64,000 nt of DNA, taken from contig JALJCS010000001.1 of assembly GCA_023055355.1 (NCBI GenBank), positions 101,727,381 to 101,791,380 on the forward strand, given 5' to 3'. Within the stretch, counting starts at the first letter, position 1; every line of letters starts with the position of its first letter. This document shows, piece by piece, positions 40,601-55,600 of the stretch. Under the pieces are notes generated by a model. That model was not told the origin of the DNA. It did no database searches and saw only the letters and a list, made by a program, of their open reading frames with translations. This DNA comes from Agelaius tricolor. Lineage: Eukaryota > Chordata > Aves > Passeriformes > Icteridae. The position numbers and the translations under genes were made by a program.

Positions 40601-43600
40601 TTTTATTTTTTCATAAGGTTTTGATAGTTGTACTTGCCCCACTCCTAACAATTAGCTGACAAATGACAAGAAAGGAAAAAAACCTCACAGATATTTAAGG
40701 CCAGCTATAATTGTGCTGGCTGCTGAACAAGACCAAAGGAGTGAATGAATTCTACTGAACAAACTGTCTTCTCCATTCTAGAAAACTCAGAACTTTCTCC
40801 CCAACTCTTCTGCTAGAGACTATTCACTACATTTTCCCTCAGCCAAGGTTCTTCTAGAATCAGATCCTGTTTTGAGCTCTTATCACAAGGAGAATCTCCA
40901 GAGAACTGAATTTTCATATGAGCCCTAGGCTGTTTTAATCTTCCAAATAATTACACAGAGCAAACACCTCCCAGAGATGCTAACAAAAGAAAGATGGTAA
41001 TACAAGCAGTTATTTTTAACTGATAACTGACCAACTATTTTTCAGCTCAAAGCTTAGAACACCAAATTAGAGTAAACTCAATTTTCTTTTTTTGCCATTT
41101 CTCTCTGCTTTCAAGTCCCTGTGGGCTAATAAGCAGCAAAGTAACTTGATTCTTAGACCCACACAAAGCACAATTGCATCTGTCAAGGCAAGTTCCAGGA
41201 ATCTTGGTTCAATTCACTTCAAATTTTCCTTACAAACTGCCTGTTTACTTCAAAATTGGCAGCACAAAGCTGAAATTGTAAGGGTCTATTGTAGAACTTG
41301 AAGATAAAATAAAGATTCAATAAACTACTGAAAAACATTTATTACCCCTAAGATGAAACAGTTATTCACATGCCACAATGGAGCAACACACCCCCATACC
41401 TCCTTGAGCTCTCCTTTGCTCATGTTATCCAGATGAATTTTGGTCCAGTGTTTGTCCAGAAGAGCAGCATGGCTGCTTTGCTGCCTGTACCAACCTCCAC
41501 CACAGCTGAATATTCTAAATCAAAACAACAATGAAGAAACACAGCATGCTGAGTGTGGCTGAAGTATTCAGCATTTTCAGTGCATTTCTGTGCATCAAAG
41601 AACAAGGTACATACAGCTGCTACAGCATAATGCAACAGGCATAAATGACACTGTTTGTCACTGTACTGTCCTGTACCCCACCTTGCCTATCCATGCTTTC
41701 CAAGTTACTTGTTATCACAGTGTTTTTCTTCCTATATGCCAAAATCTCCATTGAGGTACTTTCAGAAAGACTTAACTTTCTGTCAGTTGTCTGTCAGAAG
41801 CAATATCCAGAATCTTTGGTAAAGGGAGAAACCTGACAGAAGTGGCCTGTGAAGTATCTTAGAGGATCTGTGATCTTATTGCAGAGATGCAGGAAAAGCA
41901 TCTTCAGCCCTGTCCCCTCCACAGTGTGTCACAATTCTTCTTCCTTGCCTCCAGACTCAGCTCTTTCCATCATATATTTCATCCCCTTTGTTCTTTTACT
42001 ACAGAAATAACCATGCAGCCATGTAAGAAGTAGCCTTGCACATGCAAAGCATTAGATTTGGGGTTGTGGTTTGGCTTTTGTTTTCTGGTGGGTTTTCATT
42101 AAATTTTTTCTTCTTTGTTGTATTGTGTTTTGTTTCAATTTTTAAATACTATTTCCCAGCTGTAAACTGCAACAGATTTACAGAATCTACTCTAACAAGC
42201 CTAATGAAAATTACAATTTGCTGCTATACAAACTGTTCACTGGTGGTTTTGGCTGGGACAGAGTTAAATTTCTCCACAGTAGCTGCTGTGGGGCTGTGTT
42301 TTACATTTGTGACCCAAACAGTGCTAATAATACATACATAAGGGATGTCTTAGTTACCCCTGAGCAGGGCTTCCAGAGAGGCAAAACCTTTTCTGCTCCT
42401 CAGGAAAGCAGCAGCACCACCCAGCAGAGGTGGGTGAGGAAACACAGGGAGCTGAGATGGGACATGGCCAGGAGAGCTGATCCCAACTGACCACCAGGAT
42501 ATTCCATATCAGATTCCCAACTGACCAGCAGGGTATCCCATGTTCTGTATCAGCAGTGCCCAGCACACACAGCTGTGCAAAGAAGGAGGAAGGGTGGGGA
42601 TGCTCAGGGTGATAGGGTTTGTCTCTTTGTTTGTGTGGAAAGCTTTTGCTTTATCTAAACTCCATCTCAACCCCTGACTTTTCCCACTTTTACTCTTCCA
42701 ACTCCCTCCCCCATCCTGCTGCAGAAGAGTGAGCCACTGCCTGTGTGGTGTTTAGTTGCTGACTGAGGTTAAACCGTGGCAACCATGCATAAAGAAATAA
42801 AAATTCTTATGAAATGAGGCAACCAAAGGAGTGGAATACAGAAGACTCGATTCCAGAAAAAAATAGATCAGAAAAACGAATTTATAGAAGCAAGACAAAA
42901 GCAGGGAAATTTGTTAAAGGCTTTGAAATAAACTACAAAACATTTGAAAACCACGTAACTGCCATTCTCCATATAGATCTCCTAATCTTTAACCTTGATA
43001 AAGATTTATATTTTCCTATACAAAAAGTTATTTGGAAAAGTTATATCCAAGGCAGGAGCCACTACAACACTGAAACAATCAGGCAGAGCATATTGTATCT
43101 TTTTCTGGTTAGAAAACATTACACCTATACTGACACTATAACTATTTCATAACTATGAATAATAAAACTTTTTCACACATTCCTATGAGTGATATTTTGT
43201 CTTGGTGATGGGCTGGTTTTGTAGGGTTCCTCCTAGCAAGGTTCATTTCTTCAGCTTTGCTGAAGCTATTTTTCTGTACAAAGATTGGGATTCACCCCAA
43301 GGCTGCTTTCAAGTGGAAAAAAAAATAATTTCATAGTTTCTATGATTTATATTGCTTGTTAACTGGAAATTGCTAAAATACTCCTATAAAAGTACCTTGT
43401 AAAAAGCACCTTGGACTCAAAAATAGGATACCATGTTCCCAATCTCATTTAAATTTACAAACCTACCTCCTGGTTGCAAAAAATTGGAATCCTGGTGCTA
43501 CTTTTAAACAGTCACCACGACCAGGAATCAGTAACTCTCTTTTCTCCAAAAGTGGAATCAGCACAGAGATCTGGAGAGAAAAAGAAAAATTATAAAACTT

Positions 43601-46600
43601 TTTTTTTTTTTTTTTCTGTGACACTAACAGACAGCACAACCATCCACACTTATTTCACACTTGAGATGCTGGAGCAATGCCACTGAGCACCATTACATTG
43701 CCAGCAACTGCTATTTCCAGAGATACACTTCCAAGTGATGCTAACAGGAATTGCAGAGTTCCCAGCAATTTTAATCAGCAGTGGAAGCCAAAGGTGTGAT
43801 GTTTACTTACCTTTTTATCTCTCATATTCAAATTTAATGGTAAGACAATGGAAATGACAGCCACTACACTTCAAGTCCAAATCAAAATTATTTATTTAAA
43901 ATTATCAGATTACTTATCAGACACATTCAAATCAGAAGCTTTATTTTGTTTATCTGCCTGAACAAAGATGACCTGTGTCTCAAGGATGTCATTCTCAACC
44001 ATAATCCTTTTTTAGTGTATACACTGCTACCCCAGGAGAGTTTGGTACCTATTTATAAAATCAGCCCTTCCCTGGGGCAGGACAGTAATGGTGGTGGAAA
44101 GAAAGAAGGGAGGTATGACCACACCAACCCCTCAGCACAGAGGGAGCACACAGAGATCCTTTGATATGGAGAAAGCAGACAGGATGCCTGCAGGGAGGAC
44201 CTGAAGAAAGGGATTTGATGAATGTAGGATACTTCTCAGGGTATGCTCATCATGAGTGCAGTGAACTAAATCCACAGAAGCAAATAAGTGCACAAGCTCC
44301 TAGCAGTGAACTGTCTGTACATACAAGCTCTATTCATTTGCTTTCTTATAAATTTTCTATTTCTATACCAGAAAGCCTAGAACCTAATAAACAAACTGAC
44401 AGGTTATTCAGTCACACAAAGGATGCTTTATGGAACAGATATGAAAGGAAACAACCAGCAGAATGTCCAGCAGGGCTATGCAGCAAAGCACCTCCATCAC
44501 ACCATGGTGCAAATGACTTGTTTTCAGTAGCCATTACTTCAAGAGGCAAGGATGACTGACTAACTAGTTGTTCTGGAGCCAAAAAAATGGGAAATCTGTT
44601 ATAATGGTTAGTGCAACAGCACATTTTTAATATGGAAGAAATGTGTAAGGAAAAAAAATGTGTAAGGAAAAATATGTGGAAGGGAAAAAAGGGCACACAA
44701 AAAAAAAATCTTAAGCCTCATATATTGACAATGTTCTGTGGTGTTTAGGGCCACATTTCGTTTCAAACACCAAAACACTATTAAATAGATACATTATCAG
44801 ACACATTATCAGTGTCAGGGTCATGACTCCTCTGTAACAAAGACAAAAACTAATGAGGTGTGTAAATTAGGTGAATTCTTTCTAAGCCCTTCTAAAGCAG
44901 CAGCATTTTCAGCGTGCTGCTCCAGACCCCTGGTGATCAGACTCCCAAAACTGCCACCATGGGCATTACAACCAGTACCTTAAAGCAAACATAGAGCTAC
45001 ATACCACATCCAGAGGAGCATAATCAATATCCTCCAGGAGTATCCAGTGACCCTTGGTAACAGCTTGTGTCAAGGTGCCAGGCTGCCACACAAACTCCCC
45101 TGGAACATCTGTGCACCGATACATCCCCAGCAGCGTCTGTGACAGGAACAGGCACACATCAGAGACCTGGGCACTGCCTCCCCACAGGAAAGGATGGCAA
45201 AAACGACCAAAGTTGGGACAGAAGTGACACTTTACCTCTACCTTACTAAACAATCTGGCTATCTGTGCCCAGCATTGCACTTTTTTTAATTAAGAAGAAA
45301 AGTTTCCCACCTCCGGTGGCAATTTAACTGAAATAATTAAAACAAGCCAGGCAATTGGAAGTGAATTTATGAGCTGTGCCATCCTAATTTACAAGCAATC
45401 TAAAGTAACACAGAAAACTGTCTAGGGTGACACCAAACTTTATGTTTTTGAAAACTCTGTGACTAAGGTAGTAAACAGAACTATAAGGCAAGTTATTCAA
45501 AGGTAAAATCCAGTCAGAGCTTTGCTTTTCTCTCAAGTTGTAACTTCAATATAAGCATTGCTTTAAAAATTGAGGTTGTGATTTTACTGTTACATATTTT
45601 ATACCTTGAACTTCACCACTTTTTCTTAAATATGGTGGCCTTACTCTTGTATATGAGAAGATGCAGTCTGTGAGATGGTGAAACCAGGTGCTCCATGCAA
45701 GCATAGAAATGTGCTTATGGATGCTAATAAAAACCTTCTGATAACTTCAGGTAGATACTAACCACCTTCAAAAACTAAAAATAAATTGTGCCAAACAACA
45801 TAACTCAAGCTCCAAAATTCTGTATGAAAAACAATAAGTTCATAAAATTATCTACAGATAGAGCTTAATCATTAATACGTAACTGCAAGCCAACTCAACA
45901 TCCCAGTACCTTACTTTATCTCACCTTTATATCACAAAAAAAGGCATCAGATTAAACTGACATTAGCTCACTTACACTGAAATAAGAGTGTTCATACAAC
46001 CTTTGGCACCAGAATCCTGCTTTTTCCAATACAAATCAATTTTTTTAAATTAAAAAAAAAATAATCAAAAGTGCTGTTCCACATAGAAAAACCCTGATAA
46101 AATATAATTTGATACAGATTTAGCAAAATTACACAAAGAATTTAAAACCTACTGGAAAATAAGTTTTTTTTCCTGTTTATTTATTCATTCTCACCAATAT
46201 TAAGACCAGTACTAAAGAGTTGGGGACTGGGGTCCTTGGGTGAAAACATTATATTATTAGAAAATTAAGTCCATGCTTTAAGTAAAAGTTATGTCACGTG
46301 ATTCAAACACCAAACAAATCCATCAGTTACCTTACTATCAGTTTGATCTCCAAGCTGAACTTTCAAAATATGAGGAGGTTTTGCTCTTCCTGTAACAGCT
46401 GCTAAATATTCAATTAAAGAAGTTTTGCCACATCCTATCGGTCCTTCTAATAAAACAGGAGTCTGATACGATACAGCAATAGCAAGGTTTTGAAGATTTG
46501 TGAAGGAAGATTCAACCAAAATAAAATTGCTGGTGTTATTTTCCTGTTCAAACATAAAATTTTGGGTTACTACACTTGAAATTACTTACAGTTGTACCAC

Positions 46601-49600
46601 ACAGAACAATTAGGAAAGTGGGTCTAACAACAAGAAAAATTTTGGCCTGCAGATCTGCATATAAAATAAAATAAAGGAGTCTAAAGTTGTATTTATTACC
46701 AGATATCAAAATAGATTTCATCCAAAAGCTATTACAGGTGAAACACTTAATGAAAAGTATACATACAACTTGATCCCAAGGGGAATTCCCACTATGTTGT
46801 CAGTACAGGCATAGTAACTATTCAGACAGAACTCATGTCAATCAAATACAATTTGCAGTATGAGTGAAATTAAGTCATCAGAATGGATCCAAATCACAGG
46901 ACAAATCAAACAGCAGTTGCATTCAAATGATGCAAATATGAATATTAAATGGATAAATGTGAGTGGATATTTAAATACGAATATTAAATGGATAAATGTG
47001 AGTATTTACTTTTCTCTGTAGAGGCCAAAGTATAAGATCATTAAACTCAGTGAATGAAAAAAAAAAAAAAAAAGGTAAATTCAATAACATTTTCATTTTA
47101 TTCAAAATTAAATTAATTCAGTTTATTGAATGATAATTAATTAATGCCATGGATAGTCTCCAAATATTCTGGCTCTTACAGTCACCTATCTATATATGGC
47201 ACAAAAATTAGTGCTTTGTGCCAAAAGGCTCAGAGGAAGGAAATCAGAGCATAGAAACAAGTGTCTTGTATTTAAGTCTGACCTTTTTCCAGATATAGCT
47301 TGATGTACTTCTCTGGAAACAAGAGAACCTGCTTTCCCTCACAGTTTGCTCCTATGTCCTCATCAGACCTCCTAAGCTGTCACTGGAACCTTCCTATTGT
47401 AACTGGAACTACACTGTAGACCAGATGAGTGGAATACCTGTGGCTATTAAAAAATTAAAGCATTCCTTTCAGGGAAGCTCTCACCTCCCTCAGAGATAAA
47501 GAGTATTCTTTCAGTAATCCAGTTTACAGCATGGCCTGGCTTCAGCAGAGCTGCAGCAGCAGTGATGCTGCCATGGGAGTGAGAATCTTCTTAAACAGCT
47601 CTACAGTTTCCCCTGCTACAGTGAACTCCAAACCACTCTCTCACAATCCTATAAAAAAATCCTAGAGGCTAGAAACCACCGAATTCAAAAACAGAAGCAG
47701 GGAGAAAAACAGCGTGGGGGGAAGAGGAATTCGGAGGGAAAATCCTCTTTCCTTGCTTCAGCCACTCAAACAATTCTGGACACTGCTACTCTTCATTCAT
47801 TTCTTTCTCCTGTTGTAGATCATTGTCACAAAATTAAACAAAAGAACTCAACTAAGAGCTAAAACTGGTACCTAAAGGAGAAAAACAGTCAGGAATACTG
47901 GCTGTAGCTACAAAGAGGGACCTGAACTGTTTAAGTTAAATAGCAATTTAGAAGAAAAAAGGTTAAACACTTTTTGTTTAAAAACGTTTATGTCTCGGAT
48001 GGGCTTCCATAAGGCACTATAGTCTACATTACACTTTCTCAAGTGGTGACAGTAAATTCTTGCTCACTTTCTTTCCCCTTTCTCTGTCTTATGGAAGAAT
48101 ATAAACAGCAGCCTTGTTTTCTTCTTTTCATAGAAGAACTGAGCATGTGTTTGGAGAAAGGCTGCATACAAGATGCCCGTAGAGCACAAAACCACCTACA
48201 TCAATGCAGGTAAAAACAACTGTCCCAGATCCTGGCTTTACTCAGCTATGGATTGCCACCCCAACTGAGACTGAAGTTACTATGTTAGGCTGAATATTCT
48301 TTTGTAGTATGTTTGTACAAACTGCTACATGAAGGTAAAATGAACAGCACTATTGCTCCTTCACTGCTTTACTGCTGAGCTCCTGTGTGGCACCAGAATT
48401 ATGCAACACTAGTTTACAGCACACACTGAGAAAGATAAAGATACACACATTACTCACAGTATCTCAATACCATCCAATCAGGAAATAAAGTCAGTTCACT
48501 GTACTTAGAAACTCCTAAAACAAAAATGTACTGATTTAACTGTGGATTACATACCTGCTCTTCAGAAACACGCTGTAGTCTGGGCAGCACAATGCCACAG
48601 ACAGCTACTACACGTGCAGAGAGGTCACCCGACACAACGTGTCCTTGTGTATGGTGTGGTTCTTTCTCCTTTTGCCAAAATGAGGAGTCTGGATTAGCCA
48701 AAACTAAGGCTTGTTCCACATTCTGCAGCTGAGATTCTTCTAGCAACCTGTGAAACCCATGTTTATTAACTCAGCTGAAAGCCATCAAGAAAAACAAATA
48801 GTGTTCAAGATTTTTAAAGTCCTTACTTCAGTCTGAAATGTATCAGCTCCTCAGGATTGAATATCTTCTTCAGGAAAGATAATTTATGCTCATCGCTCAT
48901 GCATGTAACCAGAGCAAGACAGTTGGAAGTATACCTAAAAATTACATTTAGAACAAAATATGCCAAAACAGTTTTAAGGAATGTAGTTCGACAACTGTCA
49001 GTTGCATAACAAAACATCAAGTTTGGAAAAACGTGCAGAAAACTTTATTCATAGAAATTATTTTAGCACTATGCTTAACATTCTTTCAGATTAGACAAAT
49101 ATCTCAGAACTGAGGAAAGCAATTCTATCATGGCACAGTTTTAATTTATAAACCAATTAGCTAACATTTCTCTGAAAAACTGAATTATCAGCAGAAATAT
49201 AATAACGGAATGCACTTTCCTAAATAAATGAAGGTTAACATATGAGACAAAGAAAATGAAGTCATCTCTGCCCATTTTTTTCCTCCTACCATTTCCCTTC
49301 CAAAATTGCATTTCATGCTATTTCTAAAGTAAACTTAATGCAATGAAATCAATTCTGAGTGCCTAAAAAAGCCAACAACTCCCAAGTCGTGACTACATAA
49401 AGCTGTCTTGCTACAAAGGAACATTTAATATAAATCATAAACCAGTTCTCATTCATTATAATGCTGTTTTTAACTTCCAAGAACAAAGCTTTCAAGGAGC
49501 ATGATGGGGGGAAGGAAGAGATGGGGGGAAGTCAGAAGATTGTTTCAGGATAAATGTTTAAGAGTCAGCTCATTCATTTAATAAAGACTATTGGTTGAAC

Positions 49601-52600
49601 ACCAGGTAAAGCAATTCTACTCAATGAATTGCAAGTGCTCTCCTTTTCTGACACTAACTATGTCATTTTGAAGAGCTTCATAAATGACTGATAGATTTGA
49701 CAACAGTCTTGGTTCTGCCCTTCCTAAATTATACACCTTACTGAAATTATGTGCTACCAACACAATTCAGAATTTATGTTTTAAAAAGTGAAGACTATTA
49801 AACATCTTTTTTTAAATAAAAGGCACTATCAATACTACATAAGGTAGAGCATGTGGTTAGGCTGAAGGCCTGCAGGCAGACACCTAACATGAAAGATCTG
49901 ACCAAAATCCCACACAAAACCTGTAACAAGGCCAATACAAGGTGCAGCTTAAACAAGCTACGTTTTACAGCTGCTGAGAAATCAACACACAAACAACTGA
50001 AAAAAGAACCAACTTGGGCAAACTTAAATAATTTGAAAGATTGTCTAGACCATAGTTTTAATCATTACTAAGTGCTAGTCTGAAGTTCACTTTGTGATAG
50101 ATCACTACAGCTTTCAAAATTTAAGAAGTACAAATACAGACACCACTGGTATGGATTGCTGGTATTACTTGAAGATGCTTTCTATCGCATGTGAACATTT
50201 TTAATTACAATTCAAGACACAGTTACAGCTATTCAATGAAGAAGATTTGGAGGTTTTAACTTACCAACGGACTAAAGTGTCATGACTCCTTAGGAGTGGA
50301 ACACACACGCTCCAGTCCCATAGCTCCCGGAAAACTGATGGCTCCTTCTGTAAAAATCTGTAGGCAGCCTCCATGAGATCCCGCAGCTTCATTCGTCTGC
50401 GCCCATACCGCACTGTGTTTGCATCCGAGCTCTCCAGGAAAAGCCTCTGGAAAACTGGTGATGTAGTTTTAAAGTATCTTAAAGCAAATCTTTAGAAGAG
50501 AGTGAGAGAGAAAGAGAACACAAACGTGTAAGTCAGAAGAAAGAAAACCAGACACTAATAAAGATGTCAGGGCACAGGTCCTAAGACAATAATTGACAGT
50601 ACTAAGAACTAAGTCTGTAATTAACTTCATCCACACATGGGAAAGACAACCACTTCAGCAATCAGCTGACAACAGACACTTCACCTTATTAGAAATCATT
50701 ACTTAATTATCAAGGGGAGACAGTACTGCCTCTGGTGAAAACTCTTTGACTGCTCTTGTTTACTGAAAAAATAATACAGATTCCTACTTATGCAACTTTA
50801 TATTCTACCAGCCTAGAGGTCTAATATTAAACTCAGAGATTTGGTTGCGAACTATTTTCAAGCTGTTTTGCTTTTCTGTAGATCACAGGTCAAAGTCAAA
50901 TTGCATCTTACAACAGGATTTAATTAAAACAAACTGTGTTTGAGACTTGTATTTACTTAATAATTATTTCCGTTCAAAACACATTTGTTACTGTGGGAGA
51001 CAATTCCAATCCTGACACTACCTCTCTTTACAGGGAACACTACCAAGCACATACTGCCTGGAGGAAATGTTAACTGCAATGTTAATGGTTAATGATGACT
51101 CCAACAATTGCCCATTTGCAAAAGCATCAGTGCTTTGCTGAGGATGTGCAGGGTCACAGCCCAGGGGCAGAGGGGCTGAGCACCCATCACCCAGGGCTAC
51201 AAGCAGGGGTTTGGGCCGCATCTGGAAGAGATCACCAATAAGAAGCAAATCCTGCAAGGTAGGATAATGCTTTTTATCATGACAATGTCCTCCCACGAGT
51301 GGCTCAGGTGTGAAAACTCCCCTGGGGGAAAAATACCGGGACATTCACACTGAAGGCTTTCATCCCTTCTGATGGGGCATAACTGGCTCAGCCACCTTAG
51401 AGGCAGCAGCCATGTCTTGGGAGGAGTCATGAATCAAAGATCCCTAAGTGCCTCCAGGTTCACCTTTAGGAACTTCCATCAGAGAACTGGTCAGATCCAC
51501 AGTGTTGCTACACAGCTAAAACTCTCCCCCACCAGGGGAGGTACCTGGGCCTTCCCACCTGAACCTGTTTGTTTATTAACCCAACAAATTTTGTGTTCCG
51601 TGGGCTTGGATGGATCAACACTTCGACCATCACTTGGACCAATGGACACTGAAACTGCAACAAGCAAGTCTCGCCACTGGAACCGTGGGTAGTGACATCT
51701 TTCTATTCTTATCCTCTTTCTTTTGTTTCCCTTATTCATTTCCTTAAGTGTTATTTTTTATGCTTATATACTGTTGTATTTCTACAGGTAATAACCAAAA
51801 TGGCTACATATCTCCTTTTCACTGTAACCAAATGGTTCTAAAATAAACAAAACACATATGGTATAAACACCATTTCTAAAATATAAAAACACCAGTCAGT
51901 GTCCTCTCTAATCCATCCCAATCAATCTATTAACAAAAACCTGGTTTACCCTGCCTGCAGAGGCAGGTTGTAACACCTCCTAAGTTCAAACACTGACATC
52001 CCATTACTCACGGCATAACATCCGGGTGGTCAGCAAGCAGCTTGCTCATTGCTACACAGAGCCTTTCATGCCGATCGTGGTTGATTTGGCCACCAGCTTT
52101 GATGGCTTCTGCATTTCTTTCCAACAAATCCAGCAGGATGGGCCGAAGCTGTCGGCCGATCAACAGGGTACATTCTTTATCCAGCAATAACTGTGCAAAA
52201 GTATTGAGGATGCACTGACGATCCTGCTGAGTCCAAACCTAAAGGAATGGGAAGTGAAAAAGGTTAAATGACAAATGATTTTGACTTTTAACTTCAGAAC
52301 TATTCATGCAGGAGTCAGAATGAATTTTACAGGAACAAATAGTTCAAAACCAGAAGGGAGTCCAAAATCCCAAAGCAAGTACTCAATTATGTCACAGTTC
52401 TTAGTATTCGAAAAAAAATTACAATGCAGAAGGAGTAAGATGCAGAATGATACACTAAACAGGAATTACAAAGTAGTGCCAAAACCCTAAATTATATTTT
52501 ACAGCTGAAAGATAACGCAAATTGTATTTTTTTTAAAGAAAAAGATTGTGGAAATGTTGAAACAATTAATACATCTTCCTAGAATTTCCACTGATCTTAA

Positions 52601-55600
52601 TAGCTTGGTCTTATGAGAGCCACAAAACATTTAAGACACTATACTTAACACGTTAAACTTAACATTTAAACTTGCTTCATGTTCACTATCTGTTGCAGTG
52701 TGAAGCAATATCCTGCTTCACCTTTCCCAGTCCCTCAGGTGTGCCAACCTCTCCCTTCCCCTCCCCCTTGCCCCCTTGCTAAGTGCTGTCCACCAATCTT
52801 GACATTCAGGCAAGGGCGTGTCTGGTTGGTCAAGTTCAAAAGATGCTTCTCAGCCCTGGGGTCATTGGCCAGTCAAGGTGTCATTGTCCCCTGAGACTGC
52901 CCCCCTTCCACCTGGTTGGTGGCACACCTACCCCTTCCCCTCCCCCTTTCCTTCAAAAGACACGGGACCATGCAGTTTGGATTCTGTTGGAGCTGTTACC
53001 AAGATTCAGAGATCTGTGACCATGGTATAAAACTCTGGATTAACCCTCCTGCAGGATCCGTCTCCTTTTCCTCTTCTCCTCGCCTAAAGCCTTTCCAGTA
53101 GAGGTAAAAACTGAATTCCTGCTTGCCTGGACTTGTTCCAAGTGCCAGCTGCAGCATCCAGCCAGCCAGGGGTGTCTCTGGGGTGAAAACACCACAGTTG
53201 CTGCCTCTGGTCAAGCAGCAAGGGCCAGAAGAGCCCAGGCACGTTCCACCCGGTAATATTGGGATCATATTCCAATAACTATCTCTTTACAAAAAAGAAG
53301 CATTCAATCAGTCATGATCACAGCCTTATTTTTATAGTTCTGACAAGAATTACAGCAAGCAATGCTCTTAACAAGAAGCAGCTTGTATCTGCAGTTTTGA
53401 AGTTGAAATCCTTTTTCTTTTTATACTGTTACACAAAAAGTGTCCTTTGGTTCTTTAAAATACAAGAAAAACATATTCACATCTGCTGGAAGAAAGAAAA
53501 AATCCCAAACCAACACACCTTAACCTCACATCTCCCCTGCCTAATGCTCCCAGCCCTCCTAACTTTGTTACTGATGAACAACCCATTTCTTTTGTCTTCC
53601 CCTCAAATCTCTCTCTTTGAGCTCATGTTACTACACAAGCATCTCTCCACCTCCATGATGTTTAACACATAGTGCAGTACAAGTAATTTTGAAAATCAGG
53701 ACTATGAATTGGCACTGTAGTGGTTTTGCTCTCAACTGGGATGGTCCATGCTCCCCTCCCTTACCGAGTGAACCCTTATCCTGTTCAAGACAGAAATATT
53801 CTGTAATTCAGGTAATTCAGTCTTTTGTTTCAGCACCACATGCAGCCAATTCCTGCTTCTCCTAGGCTTTAGCTACTCTGGTAAAACCTGTTCCTGGTCT
53901 CACCATCTCAGGGATGGTTCCATTTTTACAAGAGTGCAGCTGTCCTTTGATTGTACCAGTACACACCCTTCTAGAACACATGCAAACCTGTTCAAATTCC
54001 TTGGTCTCCTGAATTTGAAAAGACATTCACCCCCCCCATACAGCACTAAGAATACCAGTGAGGTATATATACTACAAATATCAAACACATCACATTAATT
54101 GCAACCTGTTTCTTACAGGCCTCGTGTTTGCTTTTACAGAACATAAGTTTATCTGCCTCTCATCTATCACAGCAGCATCAGAAATGATTTTAAAAATAGA
54201 GCAAGGCCCTGCTCATTACAGGGAATCAGATCTTGAGTGGCAAAATGACTAATAAGCTGTTTAAAGGCAGAATGGCTCATAAGAACCAGGTAACTCAACT
54301 GGAAAAGACCAAAAAGTACCTCAAATTTTTAAATAAATTATGTCTTTGGCTACCCAAAAAAGGCACAACAGGATGCCTAATTTATTAACCAGAGCTTTGA
54401 ATATCAAATAAAGCCAGTTAACAATAAAATAATAAATAATGTGACTGATCCAGTAAAATTCTGTATTTACATGTCTACTGTCCAAGAAGTTCATGCCATT
54501 TGGCAATTTTGTAAGAGGAAGCAGTTTTTTAATCGTTGTGTGCAGTACCCTTAGGACTTATAAAACTGTTCAAAAATCACAGTGGCAACATTCTCATTCT
54601 ACAAAGAGACTGTTTATCTGAGCCTAAATGAAAAATGTTACGGAGAAGCAGAATACTTCTGGTGGGTGGTGTTATTTTTAACTAAACATGGCTTTATGAA
54701 ATACCAGCTTTCTCAACCAATAGCAACAGACACCTGATCTGAAAGTGTTCACATCTGGGACAGTCAAATCTGCACGTGGGGTACCAAACAGCTGCTTTAA
54801 GAAAGCATCATAAAAGGCTGTGCCTCCAAGCACACAACACACACAGCCTGTTATTGAAGAGACACCTGAAGCAGACACACAGCTAGGACTGAGACCTGGA
54901 GTCAGACACGATCCCAGGCACTGCTCCAGCAGCAGGATGCACATCCCCCTCCCAGCTTGCAGAGTATGTGTGCTCATGTTGGAACCCAGGAAATTCCTCT
55001 GGCTGCCCTGGAGGACTCGAGCCCCTGCCCAGGGGGCTCAGAGACCTTGGCACAGAGCCCAAGACCCCTGTGCCTTTAATTTAGCCCTTGGAAAAAACAA
55101 TTATCAACCTTATATGAAGAATTACAAGCCACAACAGTTTAAGTAGAATGATAGTGAATTTATCACAGGGTGGAAAAATAGATTTTTTGGGGTTTTTGGA
55201 ATGGGGGTTCAGGGGGCAAGATGGAGGAATTGGGGCATGTCCAGCCTTTCTCCTTCTTCTTCTTGGCCCCCATCTTCTGCTGTGATGTTGGCACTTTTAG
55301 ATTGGTTTAGAGTAGAAGCTCACTGTCTAACATAAGTGATAGGTATTGGAAAGTAATTGTAAATATTGTACATGTAGTTTTTAGTATAAAAAGATAACAA
55401 CACCCTAGAGCAGGAAGAGTGCCTTGGACTGTGCTGCTGAGTGGACCTTGGCAGGTCAGAAGAAAGAATTTTATGGATAAGATATAATAAACAACCTTGA
55501 GACTGAGAAATTAAGAGCTCTGACTCCTTTGACCACCAGGATGGGAAAAGAGACTTTCTGGCCTATCTCAGGGTCACTCTGACCAGCTAGAGATCCCAAT

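Larger units (their letters stand above)
2028..50264 (-). other. MDN1: MDN1 introns 3-55 longer than 300 bp: contents
   Basis: Apart from the elements listed separately (LTRs in the introns at 6095-7523, 26014-27092 and 41515-43466; hairpins in 14468-15288 and 27849-28373), I saw only AT-rich unique-looking sequence and simple repeats. Simple repeats include T19 at 34313-34331, a T-run at about 36228-36243, (TTTG)n at about 35944-35962, A17 at 47057-47073, and a 25-bp direct repeat at 46940-46964/46979-47003. The larger introns in which I recognised nothing are 2028-3174, 7638-8611, 8833-9958, 11544-12686, 16440-17339, 18209-19655, 21496-22547, 23543-24507, 28526-29337, 30503-31710, 32581-33568, 33673-35142, 36804-37791, 38650-39676, 39871-41399, 43571-45004, 45137-46330, 46544-48554 and 48935-50264. 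The shortest introns are 79, 89, 91, 92 and 93 bp. Confidence 0.6.

Noticed and set aside
51018..51344. 108-codon minus-strand open frame as a gene
   Set aside because: It lies in an intron, in repeat-like DNA. It has no recognisable homology and no splice context, and could not be joined to MDN1 in frame.
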